The position numbers and the translations under genes were made by a program. Below are positions 36,160 through 47,994 of a stretch of 64,000 bases of DNA, piece after piece. Positions within the stretch are counted from its first letter, which is position 1. Every line of letters begins with the position of its first letter. Source of the stretch: Datura wrightii (lineage: Eukaryota; Streptophyta; Magnoliopsida; Solanales; Solanaceae); NCBI GenBank assembly GCA_035772735.1, contig JASDFA010000001.1:89925501-89989500 (forward strand), in the 5' to 3' direction. Under the pieces are notes generated by a model. It did not search any database and was not told the DNA's origin. It saw nothing but the letters and a program-made list of their open reading frames with translations.

Positions 36160-37664
36160 TATTTTAACCTTTGGTGTGTTCATGCGTAGGTGAAACAAAA
36201 ATGGTGGGATAAAAATTGCAGACCGAAGAAGTACTACAATTCTCAGTATAACTCGTAAGGGCTTTTTATGGGTTGTAGTACCTGTTGTGATAAAAATCAA
36301 AAGCCCAAATTTATGTTACGGTTGGTCATTACGACTTGTACCCTAATTGTACGAGTCGTAGTACTCACTGTAACGATGAATTGCACGAAGTGTAAAATTT
36401 CATGGACATTGACTTATAAAGCAATGTACGAATCGTACCTTCATGGTACGAGTCATAACATGCACTTCTAGGTCCACAAGTGAGTTTCCTAAGTCTTCTG
36501 CTACGAGTCCAAAGGATGAGCCATAGGTCAAACCTATGACTCGTGGTATGAGTTATGACAGGCTGAATTAACGAACTAGACCCGACTTGACTTGGATTTA
36601 TAAAATATCCACCCTAACCTATTTAAAATAAAATTTCTCAGTCTTTCACTCCCACGCAAACACAACTTTTGAAACCTCAGTTCTCACCAAATATTCCCAG
36701 ATCCGTAAATAAAAATCCCAAATCAATTCAAGCTCAAATTTGTGCAAGTTTACACCTGTACACTCGAAATTCATACACTAAATCATTGAAACAAGCAAGA
36801 AGTCAAGTAAGCACTTGAAAATTCAAGAAAGTAAACATGTTTAGGTTTTCTTTGTATGAACTGATAGATGATTGTGATTCAATAAACTCACCAAAAATGG
36901 GATGAGAAAGATGATCAGTAGCTTGTGTGATTCTATTGAATTGTTAGAAATTTTAAATGCTCAAACACTAACCTAGGTTGTTAAAAAATTGAGCTGCGGG
37001 TGTGAAATAAATTGGGAATGAACTAGGTAAGTGTAAATAGTGGACATTGATAGAGTAAGATAGGTATGTCTGAGTACCCAGATCATATTAATTGTTTGTT
37101 TAAGAAACTAAACTGATCAAGGTGAGGAAAGGCTTTACAAGCCTTCTTACAACTTGTGGTTTTGTAATATGACTTGTAGGAGGGCTTGTTGGAACTGTTC
37201 TGAGCCATTTATGATTGAACCTGATGCTATGAAACCTGGCATGACCCATAATGTCATAATAAGATTCATGCCATGTAATTGTACCACAAATTGGAAAGGG
37301 TCAAAGTTCATAAGTAACAGTGCAATCCTTACTACGACTCGTGAAAACAAATCACGATTCATAACATGTGTTGTTGAAAAATATAGAAGAACACATTTTG
37401 GGGAACCCCTCAGTACGAACTATACCATCATACTACGAGTCATAACTAGGAGTCATGATAGGCTCATCATGAACTACGAGTCTTAGTACGAGTTATACCA
37501 TCATGGTATGACTTGACTATAGACTCATGGAAAACATCAGAGGGTATTTTTCTTGCTTTTTTTTTTCTCAGATCATTATTAACGTTTTTTCTCCACAAGT
37601 AAAATGAAAATGAAGAGAATAGCAAACAAACTTGCCTAGGATAAGGGGGCTAGAGCGACGATAG
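36160..37664 (+). other. ATH spacer with repeated tacgagtcgta words
   Basis: No coding signal. Between 36320 and 37530 words such as tacgagtcgta, atggtacgagtcat and actacgagtc recur in both orientations, the same vocabulary as in the ATH LTRs. A T-rich run lies at 37551-37567, just before the second ORF. Confidence 0.7.
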
Positions 37665-39600
37665 CAGCTCAGATGACATTGAGAGATAAGCTTTCTAACT
37701 CAGATCAAGAAGGAATCTCCCCTAGTGGTTCAATGGGAGAGTACCAAGTTAAGACTTCTTACACTGATGAGCCACGTACCACTAGGGCTCAAGAAAAGTT
37801 ACATGCCAAAGACACTTTTACCTCTTCAGTCACTGCTCCCCAGTTTGATGAGGGAGCAGAAGAACATTTTCAAGAGTCTAGAAGTGGCTCTAATGAGGAA
37901 GAAGGGTATGAGGAGGCCCAATCCAAAGATGGTGGCAATGAGGCCAGAACTGAGCAGGAGGCCAGTCAGGAGGAAGCTAATCAAACCCTGCCTCTAGAGA
38001 ACTGTACTATTAGGTGGAGAGTACTAGGTGCTCAGGAGATATATGAGTATGGTTTGTCTTTTACCTCAAAGAACCACCTGAGGTAGAGTATACAAAATAA
38101 ACAGTAGGTCCTCACCAATGCGTTGAATGAGGTAGAGGAAATGAAGCGGATATTTAGCTTCTACGAATTCGATTAGATGACTAGAACTCCGAAGAAGTAC
38201 ATTCCTATAATGGTGTAGGAGTTATATGCCAATTATTTGGCCACCATGGAGCATGATGCAAAAGGTGGGTTGAAATTGAAAGAATAGCCCATGCTCGAGA
38301 GTGTTATGGTGCGGGGTCACATTGTTGACATGTTAGAGTGGACTATTTATTTGGTACTTTATGGTCCGCAATTCAAAGCTCCTGACATGACAGATGTGTT
38401 TGACTATGGGCTAGACACCTTGAAAAGGGTAAAGTAGTTGGGCCATGAGGAGAGGCTGATTAGATTAAACGGCTTGCAGGGGTTCTGGTAGATGATAAGG
38501 AGGAGGTGGACTGGGTGGCTAGTAGAATGCAGGTCAACAAAGCCTCATTGAGTTTCATAGAGAAGGCTTGCTGGATACTAGTCTGCCACCGATTAGTAGT
38601 AATGGTCAATGATAATACTCTCAATGCAGATAGAGCAGCCTTAGTGGCACGTATTATGTCTTGATAATCCATCAATATTTCGAGGGTTATTGTAGAGGAG
38701 ATCCTAGATCGAGCTTTGAGATTAAGCACCACTATCCCATTCTTGAGTCTCATGTTTAAATATTGTATAGAGATAGGCCTTAAGGTGAAGAAGAAGGTAG
38801 GTACTTTGATTGGATACTAGAGGATGGCGGATATAGGGTTGATTAGGGATGAGATGAACCAGCAGAACTGGGTTAGACTTTCTACCACAGTCCTAGTACT
38901 ACAGGTATCTGGGGTCGACCATATTAATGCCCTCTCCTTGTTGGAGTAGGGCTAGATGCCGGCTACAGAGGCCGGCCACACAGAGGCATCTCCTAGTACT
39001 TTATTTGCACCTCCGATGGGTATCCTAAACAAGACCCCAGCAGGGTATAAATTGTTCCTACAGGATTTTCTCCAAAAGATGGCCAAAAGATTGACAATGA
39101 CTGATAGAATTGTCCAATCCATGATGGAGAACATCAAGCCATGGGTGAAGGCAGAGATAGATGAGGTCGTGAGTGTGTTGCATGGACGGTTAGACAGCTT
39201 CGAGCAGTGTTTCAATCAGCGCCTAGTCGAGTAGCGGGACATAGATAGCCTTAGGGAGAAGTTAAGGGCTTTTTATAGCCAAGTGACTGAGTTTTTGTCT
39301 ATACAACCGGCGATTCTAACATCCTTCACTTTTTTGGACCTAGATACTGAGCTTGATAAGGAGATAGACTTGGAGGCTAATTGGTTTTGGTCTGCGGCCA
39401 GTGGGTGAAAGGGTAAGAAGAGCGTCTCAGAGGTTATTGGGGATGAGCCCTAAAAGAAGAGAGAAAAGAAGGAGAAGAAGGAGAGAAAGCGTGCAAGAAT
39501 AGAGAGCCCGTGAAATCATGACACACATATGTCAGAGTTGCAAGAGCAAGCTAGAGGAACGGGGAGCTCCACCACCATGTAGAGAGTGTTTCCGGGTGGC
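37665..39600 (+). pseudogene. ATH second ORF, plant transposon-protein-like, stops present
   Basis: An acidic N-terminal part is open at 37673-38086, followed by a longer domain in the same or neighbouring frame with in-frame stops: FYEFD, TRTPKKYIPIMV, ELYANYLATMEHDA, VMVRGHIVDMLEWTIYLVLY, then VNKASLSFIEKACWILVCHR, and an open C-terminal piece 38956-39234 (FLQDFLQKMAKRL, VLHGRLDSFEQCFNQRL). It resembles the domain annotated in plant genomes as putative plant transposon protein, which often accompanies Athila/Tat-type elements. I recognise it by pattern only, and its function is unknown. The C-terminal part is probably continued after the solo LTR at 41578. Confidence 0.55.
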
Positions 39601-39606
39601 AAGGAT

Positions 39607-41572
39607 TGTTACACCCCATAAGTTTCTAGCACTTAGATGGCCTATTCATATGTTGGTTGAGAGTTTTAGAGTGCCATACTTATGAGGAAAGGGGCCCGGG
39701 GAAGGGCCAAATGAGTGCCAAGTTGGAATTTCGCAAGAGGAGGCTGAACTGCGCTGCCCAGAGGGGCAAAGTGGCATGGAGCTGGGACCTCCGCTTCAGC
39801 CAATGTGGAACGGAGCCAAAATGGTGCATTGGCCAACGTGCCACGATTCCATGTATTTTGCTGCAAGTATATATAGGCCTCACCCTTTAACATTATGTCA
39901 TTTTCTCACGTTTATTTCGATCAGAAGAAAGGATAGGACAAAGGGAATATATAATTTTCATCTGATTATTCCATCAAACGCCGTCCAAATTCAAGTTAAC
40001 TTCGGGTATCGAAGTATAAGGCTGCAGGGAGCATTTCTACGGAGTTAGTTTCGTGAAATTCGCCTGGCGAATCGTCGTCCCGCCGAGCCAAAGTTGTTGG
40101 AATTGCTCCAAACTAGTGTCAATACGATCCCAGGATTAAAGTAAGTATTTCTCCCTTCTATACTTTCGAGAAATAATGAGATTTCGACCGTGTTCCGTAA
40201 AGTTGGGAATATTGTTAATATTTATATATAAAATTTTCCTTTTTGAATTTAGTATTAATATTAGTCCTATCTTTCCAGTAACACGATTTAAGTTGGGAAG
40301 AGATATTGAATACTAATTAGAACCTATCAGTTAATCAGAAACCGACAATCGAGGTATGTTAAGGCATTCTCTTTCGGCAAGTTAGTTTCGTCAGCATACC
40401 AATCTAGTATGAATCTCAGTCAAGCATGTCAGGAGTATGTTATCATATGTAGTTGTTGTTATCAGTTGAGACTTGTAATTGTATTGTTTTGGGATGGATT
40501 ACCTGTATAGCTTCCATGACCACCCCAGGGTTAATAGTTGTGTCGACTCATCCGCTAGAGGCGAGGATACGTTGCTCTACGGAGCGGCATGCCGTCCACA
40601 AGGGACAAAGATGGGGAGCCAGCTCCTCATAGTTTGCCGTGGTTGTAGATTTTAGAAGTCCTCCAGGATCAGGCACAACTATAGTCAGGGGCCGAGCGGG
40701 CCCAATTGTAAACCCAGGGGATCGGCAGGATGCTTATAGCTGCTAGGTGACTCATGTTTACCTGCATAGGGGTATATAGATTGAGATGTACTCACTAGGG
40801 CTAATAGGGGCCCGTGCGGGTTGGTTTGTGTTGATTGTACCTTCCCGCTTATTGGGGCCAGGTAAGGTTTATGTTTATGCTGCTTCAGTTACCGATAGTT
40901 AGATAGTAAGAAGTTTTGTTTGTCAGGTATGACCCCTACCCTTCTTATTACAGTTATGTTTAGTCCTGATTTCACTAGTTCAGTCAGCTTCAGTCCATTT
41001 CCTTTACTTCATCTATGGTCAGCTTTATTTCTTACTTTCAGTCATTTACAACTATTGCTTTACATACTCAGTACCTGTGGTACTGACGCCCTCTTTGGGG
41101 GCACTGCATTACTTGCCTGTAAGTGCAGATAGACGAGGAGCAGGTCCCTCATAGTTCCAGTCAGCCGTATAGAGCCATCAACTCCTTTCTTCTGGAGCTT
41201 GTGTGATAGAGGTTTACTGCTTTTGTTTGTACGGTATGGGTAGGTCTGGGCCCTGTCCTGACAATATTATTACTCCTAGAGGCTTGCAAATTGCATTACT
41301 TCCCTGTGGTTAGATGTATTGGCCGTGGGGTTGCATGTGTTTCAATTATATGTGTTGGCCGTGTGAGGCCCTATTTAGCTATTTAGTTCAACAGGTGGCT
41401 ATAGGCCTTGTTGGCCGGGGGTTGTATTTATAGCCGCTATATAGCCCGTTGTTTTCTTGATTCTAGAGTTAGAGCCAGCCCTGCACCAGAGATGCTCAAC
41501 TCAGTCAGTTCAGTAGCTCAAGTCCTAGTAGGGCACCAGGTGCTAGTCATGCCCCCCAAGGTGGGCGTGACA
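39607..41572 (+). mobile_element. S: solo LTR, 1966 bp
   Basis: Starts tgttacacccca, ends ggtgggcgtgaca, and is flanked by the direct repeat aggat at 39602-39606 and 41573-41577. There is no interior and no second LTR, so it is a solo LTR left by recombination. It shares with family L the terminal bases and the block actgacgccctc ... gtgcagatagac (41080-41135). Orientation is inferred from these termini. Confidence 0.92.
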
Positions 41573-41577
41573 AGGAT

Positions 41578-43282
41578 CCTTCAAGGAAGACAAATTTAGC
41601 TAGATTAGAGACTGAGGTCACTAAGGCGACTGTTACTATTGAGGGGGCAACCAATACCCAATTGACATCCCATTGAGTGCACCGGCAACCGCCAGCTCTA
41701 CTATTGTATGGAGGTACCACCTTCGCAGGATGACAGGAGAGCTTAGTGCACCATAGTTATGTCCCTTTTCCTTTTTTTCACAGCTAATACTTCGGGATAA
41801 AGCATGCTTTTCAAACGGGGGTGTATTTGTAGTTTTGGGTATCTTGTTCGTTCGAGGGTTTTTCTTAGCATGTTTCTTTTCCCTCAGGCATTCTATCTAG
41901 TAGAAATGACATGTTTAGGATATTTTTGTTATTAATTTAATTATAGGTAGCTTAGGATTGCTTTACAACCAATAAATGCAGTAGTTTGATGTTTTTGAAA
42001 AAAAATTGACCTTGTTTAAAATTTTTTGATATTGGTTGTGTAGTTAATTGCAGTTGCATGACTTTTGTAGATCTTTTTATGGAATTTATATGATTCACAT
42101 GTGTATTTTTAGCTTAGCCGAGCATGAACTAGATAGGTAGATTCAATGCAAACCGGTAGCATGAGTGAGTGAGGATTCATACTTAGTTCAATACGGCATT
42201 GAGGATCTAGAACTTGCCCAGTTGGTCTTTCCATAGGTTTTAGGATAGTTGGTTAGGAAATAATCATAGGTCGTTTCTTATTTTATCCACTTTAGCTTAA
42301 ATTACTCTATAAAATAAAAATGAATCCACTTATCCTGATTTTGAGCTTAACATTGATCATTTTTCTTTGACTAACCTTCACCTTTCCCATTATTTATTAT
42401 GAACCCATTTTTTCCCTGGTCCCTCCTTGGATATTGTGAACCTCAACTCAAGAAATATGCCTAAGTAGATGGTGGCTATAATAGGGGTGGCGTAGATTGT
42501 GGTGAGGTGGAAACAAAAAAAAAGGGAAAAAAGTTATGGAAGGGTGAGGTGTGGTGTGAAAAGAAAAGAAAGAAAAATGAAAACAAAAGAAAACAAAATA
42601 GAAAAAGAAATTAAAAAGATGAGAAAAACGCACCACACCCACATATTGAATTTAAACAGAGAAAAGGGAGGAAAAATTCAAAAAAGTGAAAAATGGGGAA
42701 AAAAGTGAAAAGTGAAGCCATGATTATGTAGTGCCAATAAGGGTTTAGTCACTAAATTCCATCTCTATCATACCTAGCCAGGAGCTTACATTACAAGCTG
42801 AACAAAGCCCAATAGTGATCCTAGCCTTACTGTCCAATGAGCCAAAGTAGAGAAAATAAGGGCAAGCCTATGGTATCCGACGTACAATATTTGGAACTTC
42901 TTTGTGAGAGTTAGAGTCTCATTTGTTTAGTCCCAATTTTCATAATTTTATATATCTGTGAGTGTTGGGGACTTCATTTGCTATGAAGGTACTTGGTTTT
43001 TGTTGTATTTTACCAATTGTCTATGTGAATAACATTGGTGATACCTCAATTCTCTGCAAATAGTTGGATGCCATATTTTGATCCTGGTATATCATTGGTT
43101 GTGGTTATATATATGCATAGCTGACTTGGTTTGAACTGAAAAGGGGTCATTAGCTGATTGTGGTTCATAGTGAAAATTTTGTTGTGTTGGCTGTTTGTAT
43201 TCTAAGTTTACTTTCTAGTTAATCGTTGTTTTTAGTTTTTGTTTTCTTTTCTTGTGGACATGCAAAAGTCTTAAGTTGATGG
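41578..43282 (+). other. ATH 3' region, non-coding
   Basis: The first 180 bp probably hold the end of the second ORF. After that nothing coding is seen. 42500-42720 is a purine-rich run (aaagaaagaaaaatg-like) that creates a lysine-rich open frame without support. ttaagttgatgg before 43283 sits where Y has ttaagtgtgggg and is the likely decayed polypurine tract. Confidence 0.6.
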
Positions 43283-44840
43283 TGTCGACACGCTGAGTTT
43301 ATAGCAGTTTCGATGCTTAAAGCTTGGAAATAAGCACGAACTTAGGTGTGTTTATATGGATATGAGGCACTTTTACTTTATTTTCTAGGAAAATAGATGT
43401 TGGAGTAGAATTGTGCAGAAGATGGAGAAAATTGGAGAAAAGTAGCTAAGTACGGACCTCAGTACGAGCCGTACCATCCTATACGAGTCGTATTGAGAGT
43501 CGTAGAAAAGTCCAAGCCAAGAGTTTTGAGGCAAAGCTGACTTACGGCTCATGGTATGAGCCGTACCATCCTGGTACGAGCTGTACCATGGTAGTCGTAT
43601 GAAACTTCAGAAGATGTTGCACAGACTAAGTCTCTTGGGACAGTAGAAAATAGGAATTGTAAGATCTTCCAAAGACCTATGCTGAGGAGCCATGGAGAAG
43701 TACAGAAGAAGTGAAGACTGGCAGGTCTTAAGGTATAATAACGAGTCACGGGTCATAGAACTAAGGTACGAGTCGTACCAAGCAATCCGCGATAAAGTTC
43801 AGCAGATTGTTCGAATTCTCCATATCAAACATGACTGATTGTATGACTCGTAATTTCATGGTACGAGTAGTACCATTTCAAAACACTTAGCCAGATTCAG
43901 CAGAGGCCAGCCAACATACGAATCAAGGTACGACCCGTACAATTTTGTTACCGGTCGTAGGTGAAGTGGATGGCAGTTTTTAGTAGTTTCCCTGTTTACT
44001 TAAGAGAAGGTTCCAAATATTTGTATAAATACCTTTTAGGTTATTTCTAGTAGAGATAATCGCAGATTGAGTTTTCTTACACGAAACACAATGAGAGACA
44101 AGTTGTTAACTTTTAATTCAAGTTTTTGAGATTTTCTTTGCTTTGATTTCGTCCTTGTTCTTGAATTATTCATCATCAATTCTTGCAATAATTAAGTGGG
44201 TTTTCTTCTAATCATATCCGTAATTATAAAATTATGTGTTTATTTATGAATTCTTACAATTTTCTTACAATCATGAGAGGCTAAAACCTCCACAACTAGG
44301 GTTGTCGGAACCATGCTGAATTAACAAATTAGAGTTGGACAAAGTGATTCTAAACCAACGCTAAACACTTGTATTGTATTCTCTTCATTTTGATGTTTCT
44401 TAATGGAGCGCAATGTTAGGACTTGCCCAAATTCTTCAATTTCTTGACCCTAGAGTAGTAAATATTAGGAAAAGAGAATTACAATAAAGACTTGATCTCT
44501 ATGGATCATTGTATAATTTGAGATGCGGTTGCAGGAAAGTTAATTCTGGAAAAATTTGATAATGGTTGAAATAAAATCACTCATGACACCTTACCTGGTG
44601 ATTGAGTATAGACATCCAATAGGAATGAACCAGTCGTTTGGATGAACCCTAGTTATCAAGTTTTACTTAAGCATTGGGATAGATCACAAGTGTAAAACCC
44701 AAAGTAGTTATGAATCCATAGGGAACACTTACCCTTGTTATTTGCATAATATAGATAAACAACAACCAGTTCTCAATCTTTTCTTATAACTGCTTTTATA
44801 AAACCACCTTATTTTTGGAGACAACATACTTAAAGTTTAA
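43283..44840 (+). repeat. ATH 3' LTR, end truncated
   Basis: Aligns with 7575-9080 of the 5' LTR, from gagtttatag near the start to tttttggaga-aacatacttaaa near the end. It stops matching at about 44840, about 160 bp before the expected LTR end, where element V begins. The tacgagccgtaccat words recur at 43440-43970. Confidence 0.8.
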
Positions 44841-44849
44841 AACCCCCTT

Positions 44850-45299
44850 ATTTATAAGTGGTACCTACTCCCACTCATCTGCTTATGCAGATGCTGCCCT
44901 CGTACATGAGCCGCTCATCTATCATTTCTCACTCGGTGCTCCCCTCAGGCATTAGCTACTCATCTTAGGATATTCATATTATACTTCCAGTTAGAGATCT
45001 CAGTGCTCTACCACTCGGTTAGTTTATTTGACCCTTGGGAGGCCTTGTCATATCTCCCTCAACTTAGAAACTCACACAAAACATGACTCACATTGAAACA
45101 ATACAGCAAATACAAACAACCTCTCAACATCCAATTTCCACATTACATAAATAACAATTTCTAAGCTAATCTTGCAATAATGGAATTCAACAAAAGACTA
45201 TAACAACAAGCAATATTCGGAGTTCAATTCACACATAATCATTTCACACACATAACAACAAGCAATATTTGAAGTCCAATACTTAGGCTATGTGTTTTG
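44850..45299 (-). mobile_element. V: 3' end fragment of a minus-strand LTR element
   Basis: Reading the minus strand, 45066-45051 (taagttgagggagata) looks like a polypurine tract and 45050 starts an LTR with tgacaaggcctcccaaggg. The LTR part (45050-44850) carries gatgag-gctcatgtacgagg repeat units like those in the W LTR at 49413-49655, in opposite orientation. 45067-45299 is non-coding 3' region with a short internal duplication (aacaagcaatatt, twice). Confidence 0.5.
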
Positions 45300-46267
45300 T
45301 CTCATTTTACCCCCGCCATAATGAAAGATAGGTCATTACATATCTTGGATAGGGAAAATAGTTCCACTAATAGGTGTAAAGTTGGGATAATGATAATATG
45401 GGTTATGGAAGGTTAACAATGGCTAAATAAAAGATAACTAAAGCATAGTTAAATTGGAGTAGTGGAAGGAATAGGGAGTGATTAAAAAGATTTTAGCTAA
45501 TGAAATTTGGATCAGGTAATGGAAAATGTAATTATAATCTTAAAAGGGAGTTTAAGAAGAGGAGTGCCAGTAATCTAGACATACTGTTTAAGCGGATTAT
45601 CACTGTAGCCAGTATGTCCCCCTAGCCATGGGATCGCGAAAGTGCACAAGTCAATGTTACATCAAGAAAATGGTACCAGTGTAGGGATTAGGAAGTTAAT
45701 GAACTAATTTTTAAAATGAGGGGGAAAATTATAGTGCTTGCAAATATGTGTATACGTATAGGTGAAATTGTGTACCTGAATAAGGATCTAATCAAGATTT
45801 AGACAAAGCTTTTGGGTATGTTTGTTGTGAAAACTAAATTTTAATAAATTTCATGTTAATTATGTACTATTGCATGAATTAAGCATAGTCTGTCGATGAT
45901 TCCTACTGTTACATGTGGTATATTGGTACTACCTTGCTACACATTTTTGTGTTTAGGTTGTGGCAGGTTGTTTGCAGTTTCATGTTTGATGAGGCGATAC
46001 ATAGCATTAGCTTCTTTACTCTCTTTGCAGGTGAAACTATGATATTTGGTTGTCATTGTTTTAGATAGAGCTCCCATACCTTTCTAGACTAGATGTTGGG
46101 AGAGTCATGGTTTTTGGAATGATTTTATTATAAGGTTAAAAATGTTATTGGTGTATGTAACTTAATAAGAGTATTAATTATGTTTGTATGCTATTAAAAG
46201 TGAGTTTCTCTTGTCGACCTAGGATCGATGTAGGTTCCCGCACGATCCGGCCATTTGGGTCATGACA
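45300..46267 (+). repeat. W 5' LTR, 3' part only
   Basis: Matches the last 890 bp of the W 3' LTR (50050-50943), for example taatgataatatgggtta and the end aggatcgatgtaggttccc. It ends gtcatgaca at 46267, three bases before the primer site. The upstream part is missing. Confidence 0.75.
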
Positions 46268-46270
46268 AGT

Positions 46271-46283
46271 TGGTATCGGAGTG
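46271..46283 (+). other. W primer-binding site (initiator tRNA-Met)
   Basis: TGGTATCGGAGTG, two changes from the standard TGGTATCAGAGC within its first twelve bases. Confidence 0.75.
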
Positions 46284-46812
46284 TCTAGGAAGATCAATGT
46301 TGAGTAAGGTTCCGCAGATTGGTGTGTAGATGTCAACATTTAATCTTTGGAAGGATAAATAACATCTACAAAGTTGTCACTTTATTTATCTCCTATAATG
46401 TGGCCCGAGTGTGTCATTCGCTTGGGTTGAGTCCAAATTGTATTACGAGAAATCCATTCGGTATCTCGATGACTCAATTGGTATCTATGAGATTCTAATA
46501 TATATCTGATGATGCAAATCTTTATGAAATATGAGATGATAATGGTATGAGATAATAAATAATGAACGAGGAACTGTAAGGTCCAGGAGATCAGTGTCCT
46601 TGGAACTGCATTATTCATAGCAAGTTCTCGCTACAATGAGATGGGTCTCTCAATCGCAGATTCGCTACAGCGAGATAGGTATCACTATTGCATACTTTCT
46701 ACAGCGAGTAATCGACCACAATTATGGGCCTGCTGTAGCAAAAAGGCAATTTCTATAGTAGACAACTGCTAGAAGAACCCAATCCCTTGTTTTAGAAAAT
46801 TTCTCGACTGTT
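46284..46812 (+). other. W leader, with ctacagcgag words
   Basis: No coding signal on the plus strand. Between 46620 and 46760 the words cgctacagcgag, ctacagcgagta and gctgtagc recur. The same vocabulary appears in the W 3' LTR at 48150-48230 and 50310-50400. Confidence 0.55.
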
Positions 46813-47395
46813 CTAAAGTTGCAATATAAATAGATACATTGATACAAAAGCTTCTATTAATGATAATAGAAGGGACCACAAAAAGGCTATTATAATTAAG
46901 ATGCTAAATGGTGTGCCTAATGCCAGTGCGGGTGATGCCAAGTGAGATGAGGCCCTATGATCCTCCACCGCTAGAGTATCCACTAGCCACCTCTCGTTAT
47001 TGCCCGTGTCCTTGGCTTTCAACTTGACATCAGGGGGATTGGGCAAACCCAATGCCTCATTAATCGAGGCGGCACTTAGGTTGATATGTTTCCCTCAAAC
47101 ATAGGCCATTAGGTCTGGTACATTCCAATTCATGATAGGGAGATTAGCATAAAACTCCCTCATCAAATTATTGTTGGCCTTGCAGGACTCCATGAATAGC
47201 GGGCCCCAGCCTATCTCCTAGGGTCAGGCATAAAACTTCGGCGCCTTCTACACCATGTCTTCATAAAAAAGATCCTCTCATGCAATAGACCCTTGGTCGC
47301 CTGCTCATTGTGCTGGAACTACCACTGGCCAGTCATAAACCTGATATAGCCAGAGGTGTGGCTGCTACCGCTATCAGACATGGTAGGATCCTGTA
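46813..47395 (-). pseudogene. Antisense transposon-protein-like remnant in W
   Basis: On the minus strand a reading starts ATGTCTGATAGCGGTAGC (MSDSGSSHTSGYIRFMTGQW) near 47380, passes two stops and a frame change, then is open at 47052-46813. It contains REFYANLPIMNWNVPDLMAY, the GKHINLSAASINEALGLP block and NNERWLVDTLAVEDHRASSH. The FYANL...RGK...INxxLGLP layout resembles the second ORF of ATH. It is opposite to the direction given by W's primer site and LTRs. It could be a native antisense ORF or the remnant of an inserted element, and the function is unknown. Confidence 0.5.
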
Positions 47396-47994
47396 CAAGA
47401 AAAATATGATAGGAGAATATCTAAGGAAAGGTAAATAGTGGTAGGGTGGCATTCTGCTTAAGGGTGGCCACTGCAGCAGGGAGGGGATCTGCTATAGAGA
47501 GTCCGCCAAAGAGAATAGGGACTGCCATGGTGGGTTCGCTACAACAGTAAGGGACTATCATTGCAGATATCGTCGTCCCCAACAGACCTCTGACCCTAAC
47601 AATGAAGATCAGATTTTCAACTTTCATTTTCCTTCAAATTCTGCATAGATCGGGCAAGGAGGGAGTAAGCCCAGGCCTCATAACCAATTCCCAAGTCATT
47701 ATGAGACTAGCTCAGTAGGAGTGAAGTGCATGAGAACTCCTTCCAGTTAGAAGTAGGAGGGGGAGGCATGACAAATATATTGGTGCATGGTTAATATGCC
47801 TCTTGGCGTCTTAGGGCCTCAACAATAAGGGTTTAGTGGGGATATCGATCTTAACTTGAGAGCAGTGTTGATAAGACAATAGTAGGGTCATCAAGACTAT
47901 GACCCCATGTCAATTTAACCATGATGCGATAGAAAATCCTTAGCCTAGTTCATGGGGCCATTCGAGGATGAAAAAGTTTTTAATTGGTATTTGA
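47396..47994. other. W interior up to 3' LTR, nothing coding
   Basis: Decayed sequence. cattcgaggatgaa (47960-47973) also precedes the polypurine tract in E1 and E2, so the bases before 47995 are a degenerate tract position. The minus-strand open frame 47627-47421 has no recognisable domain. Confidence 0.5.

Larger units (their letters stand above)
7575..44840 (+). mobile_element. ATH: Athila-like Ty3/gypsy element, interrupted, pseudogenised
   Basis: Parts in order: 5' LTR 7575-9240, primer site 9252, gag 9380-11244, [X 11245-35388], end of gag and protease 35389-35990, hairpin block 36026-36159, a word-rich stretch 36320-37530, second ORF 37665-39600, [solo LTR S 39607-41572], 3' region 41578-43282, 3' LTR 43283-44840. 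Gag reads across X, and the flanking LTRs match each other, so these pieces belong together. Reverse transcriptase, RNase H and integrase are not found between protease and hairpin block. The right LTR is truncated, so its target duplication cannot be tested. Confidence 0.75.

Noticed and set aside
39657..40048. Open frames of 75-90 codons on both strands
   Set aside because: All inside the solo LTR S; no motif and mutual overlap.
42499..42708. Lysine-rich 69-codon open frame
   Set aside because: Product of a purine-rich run; not supported by any motif.
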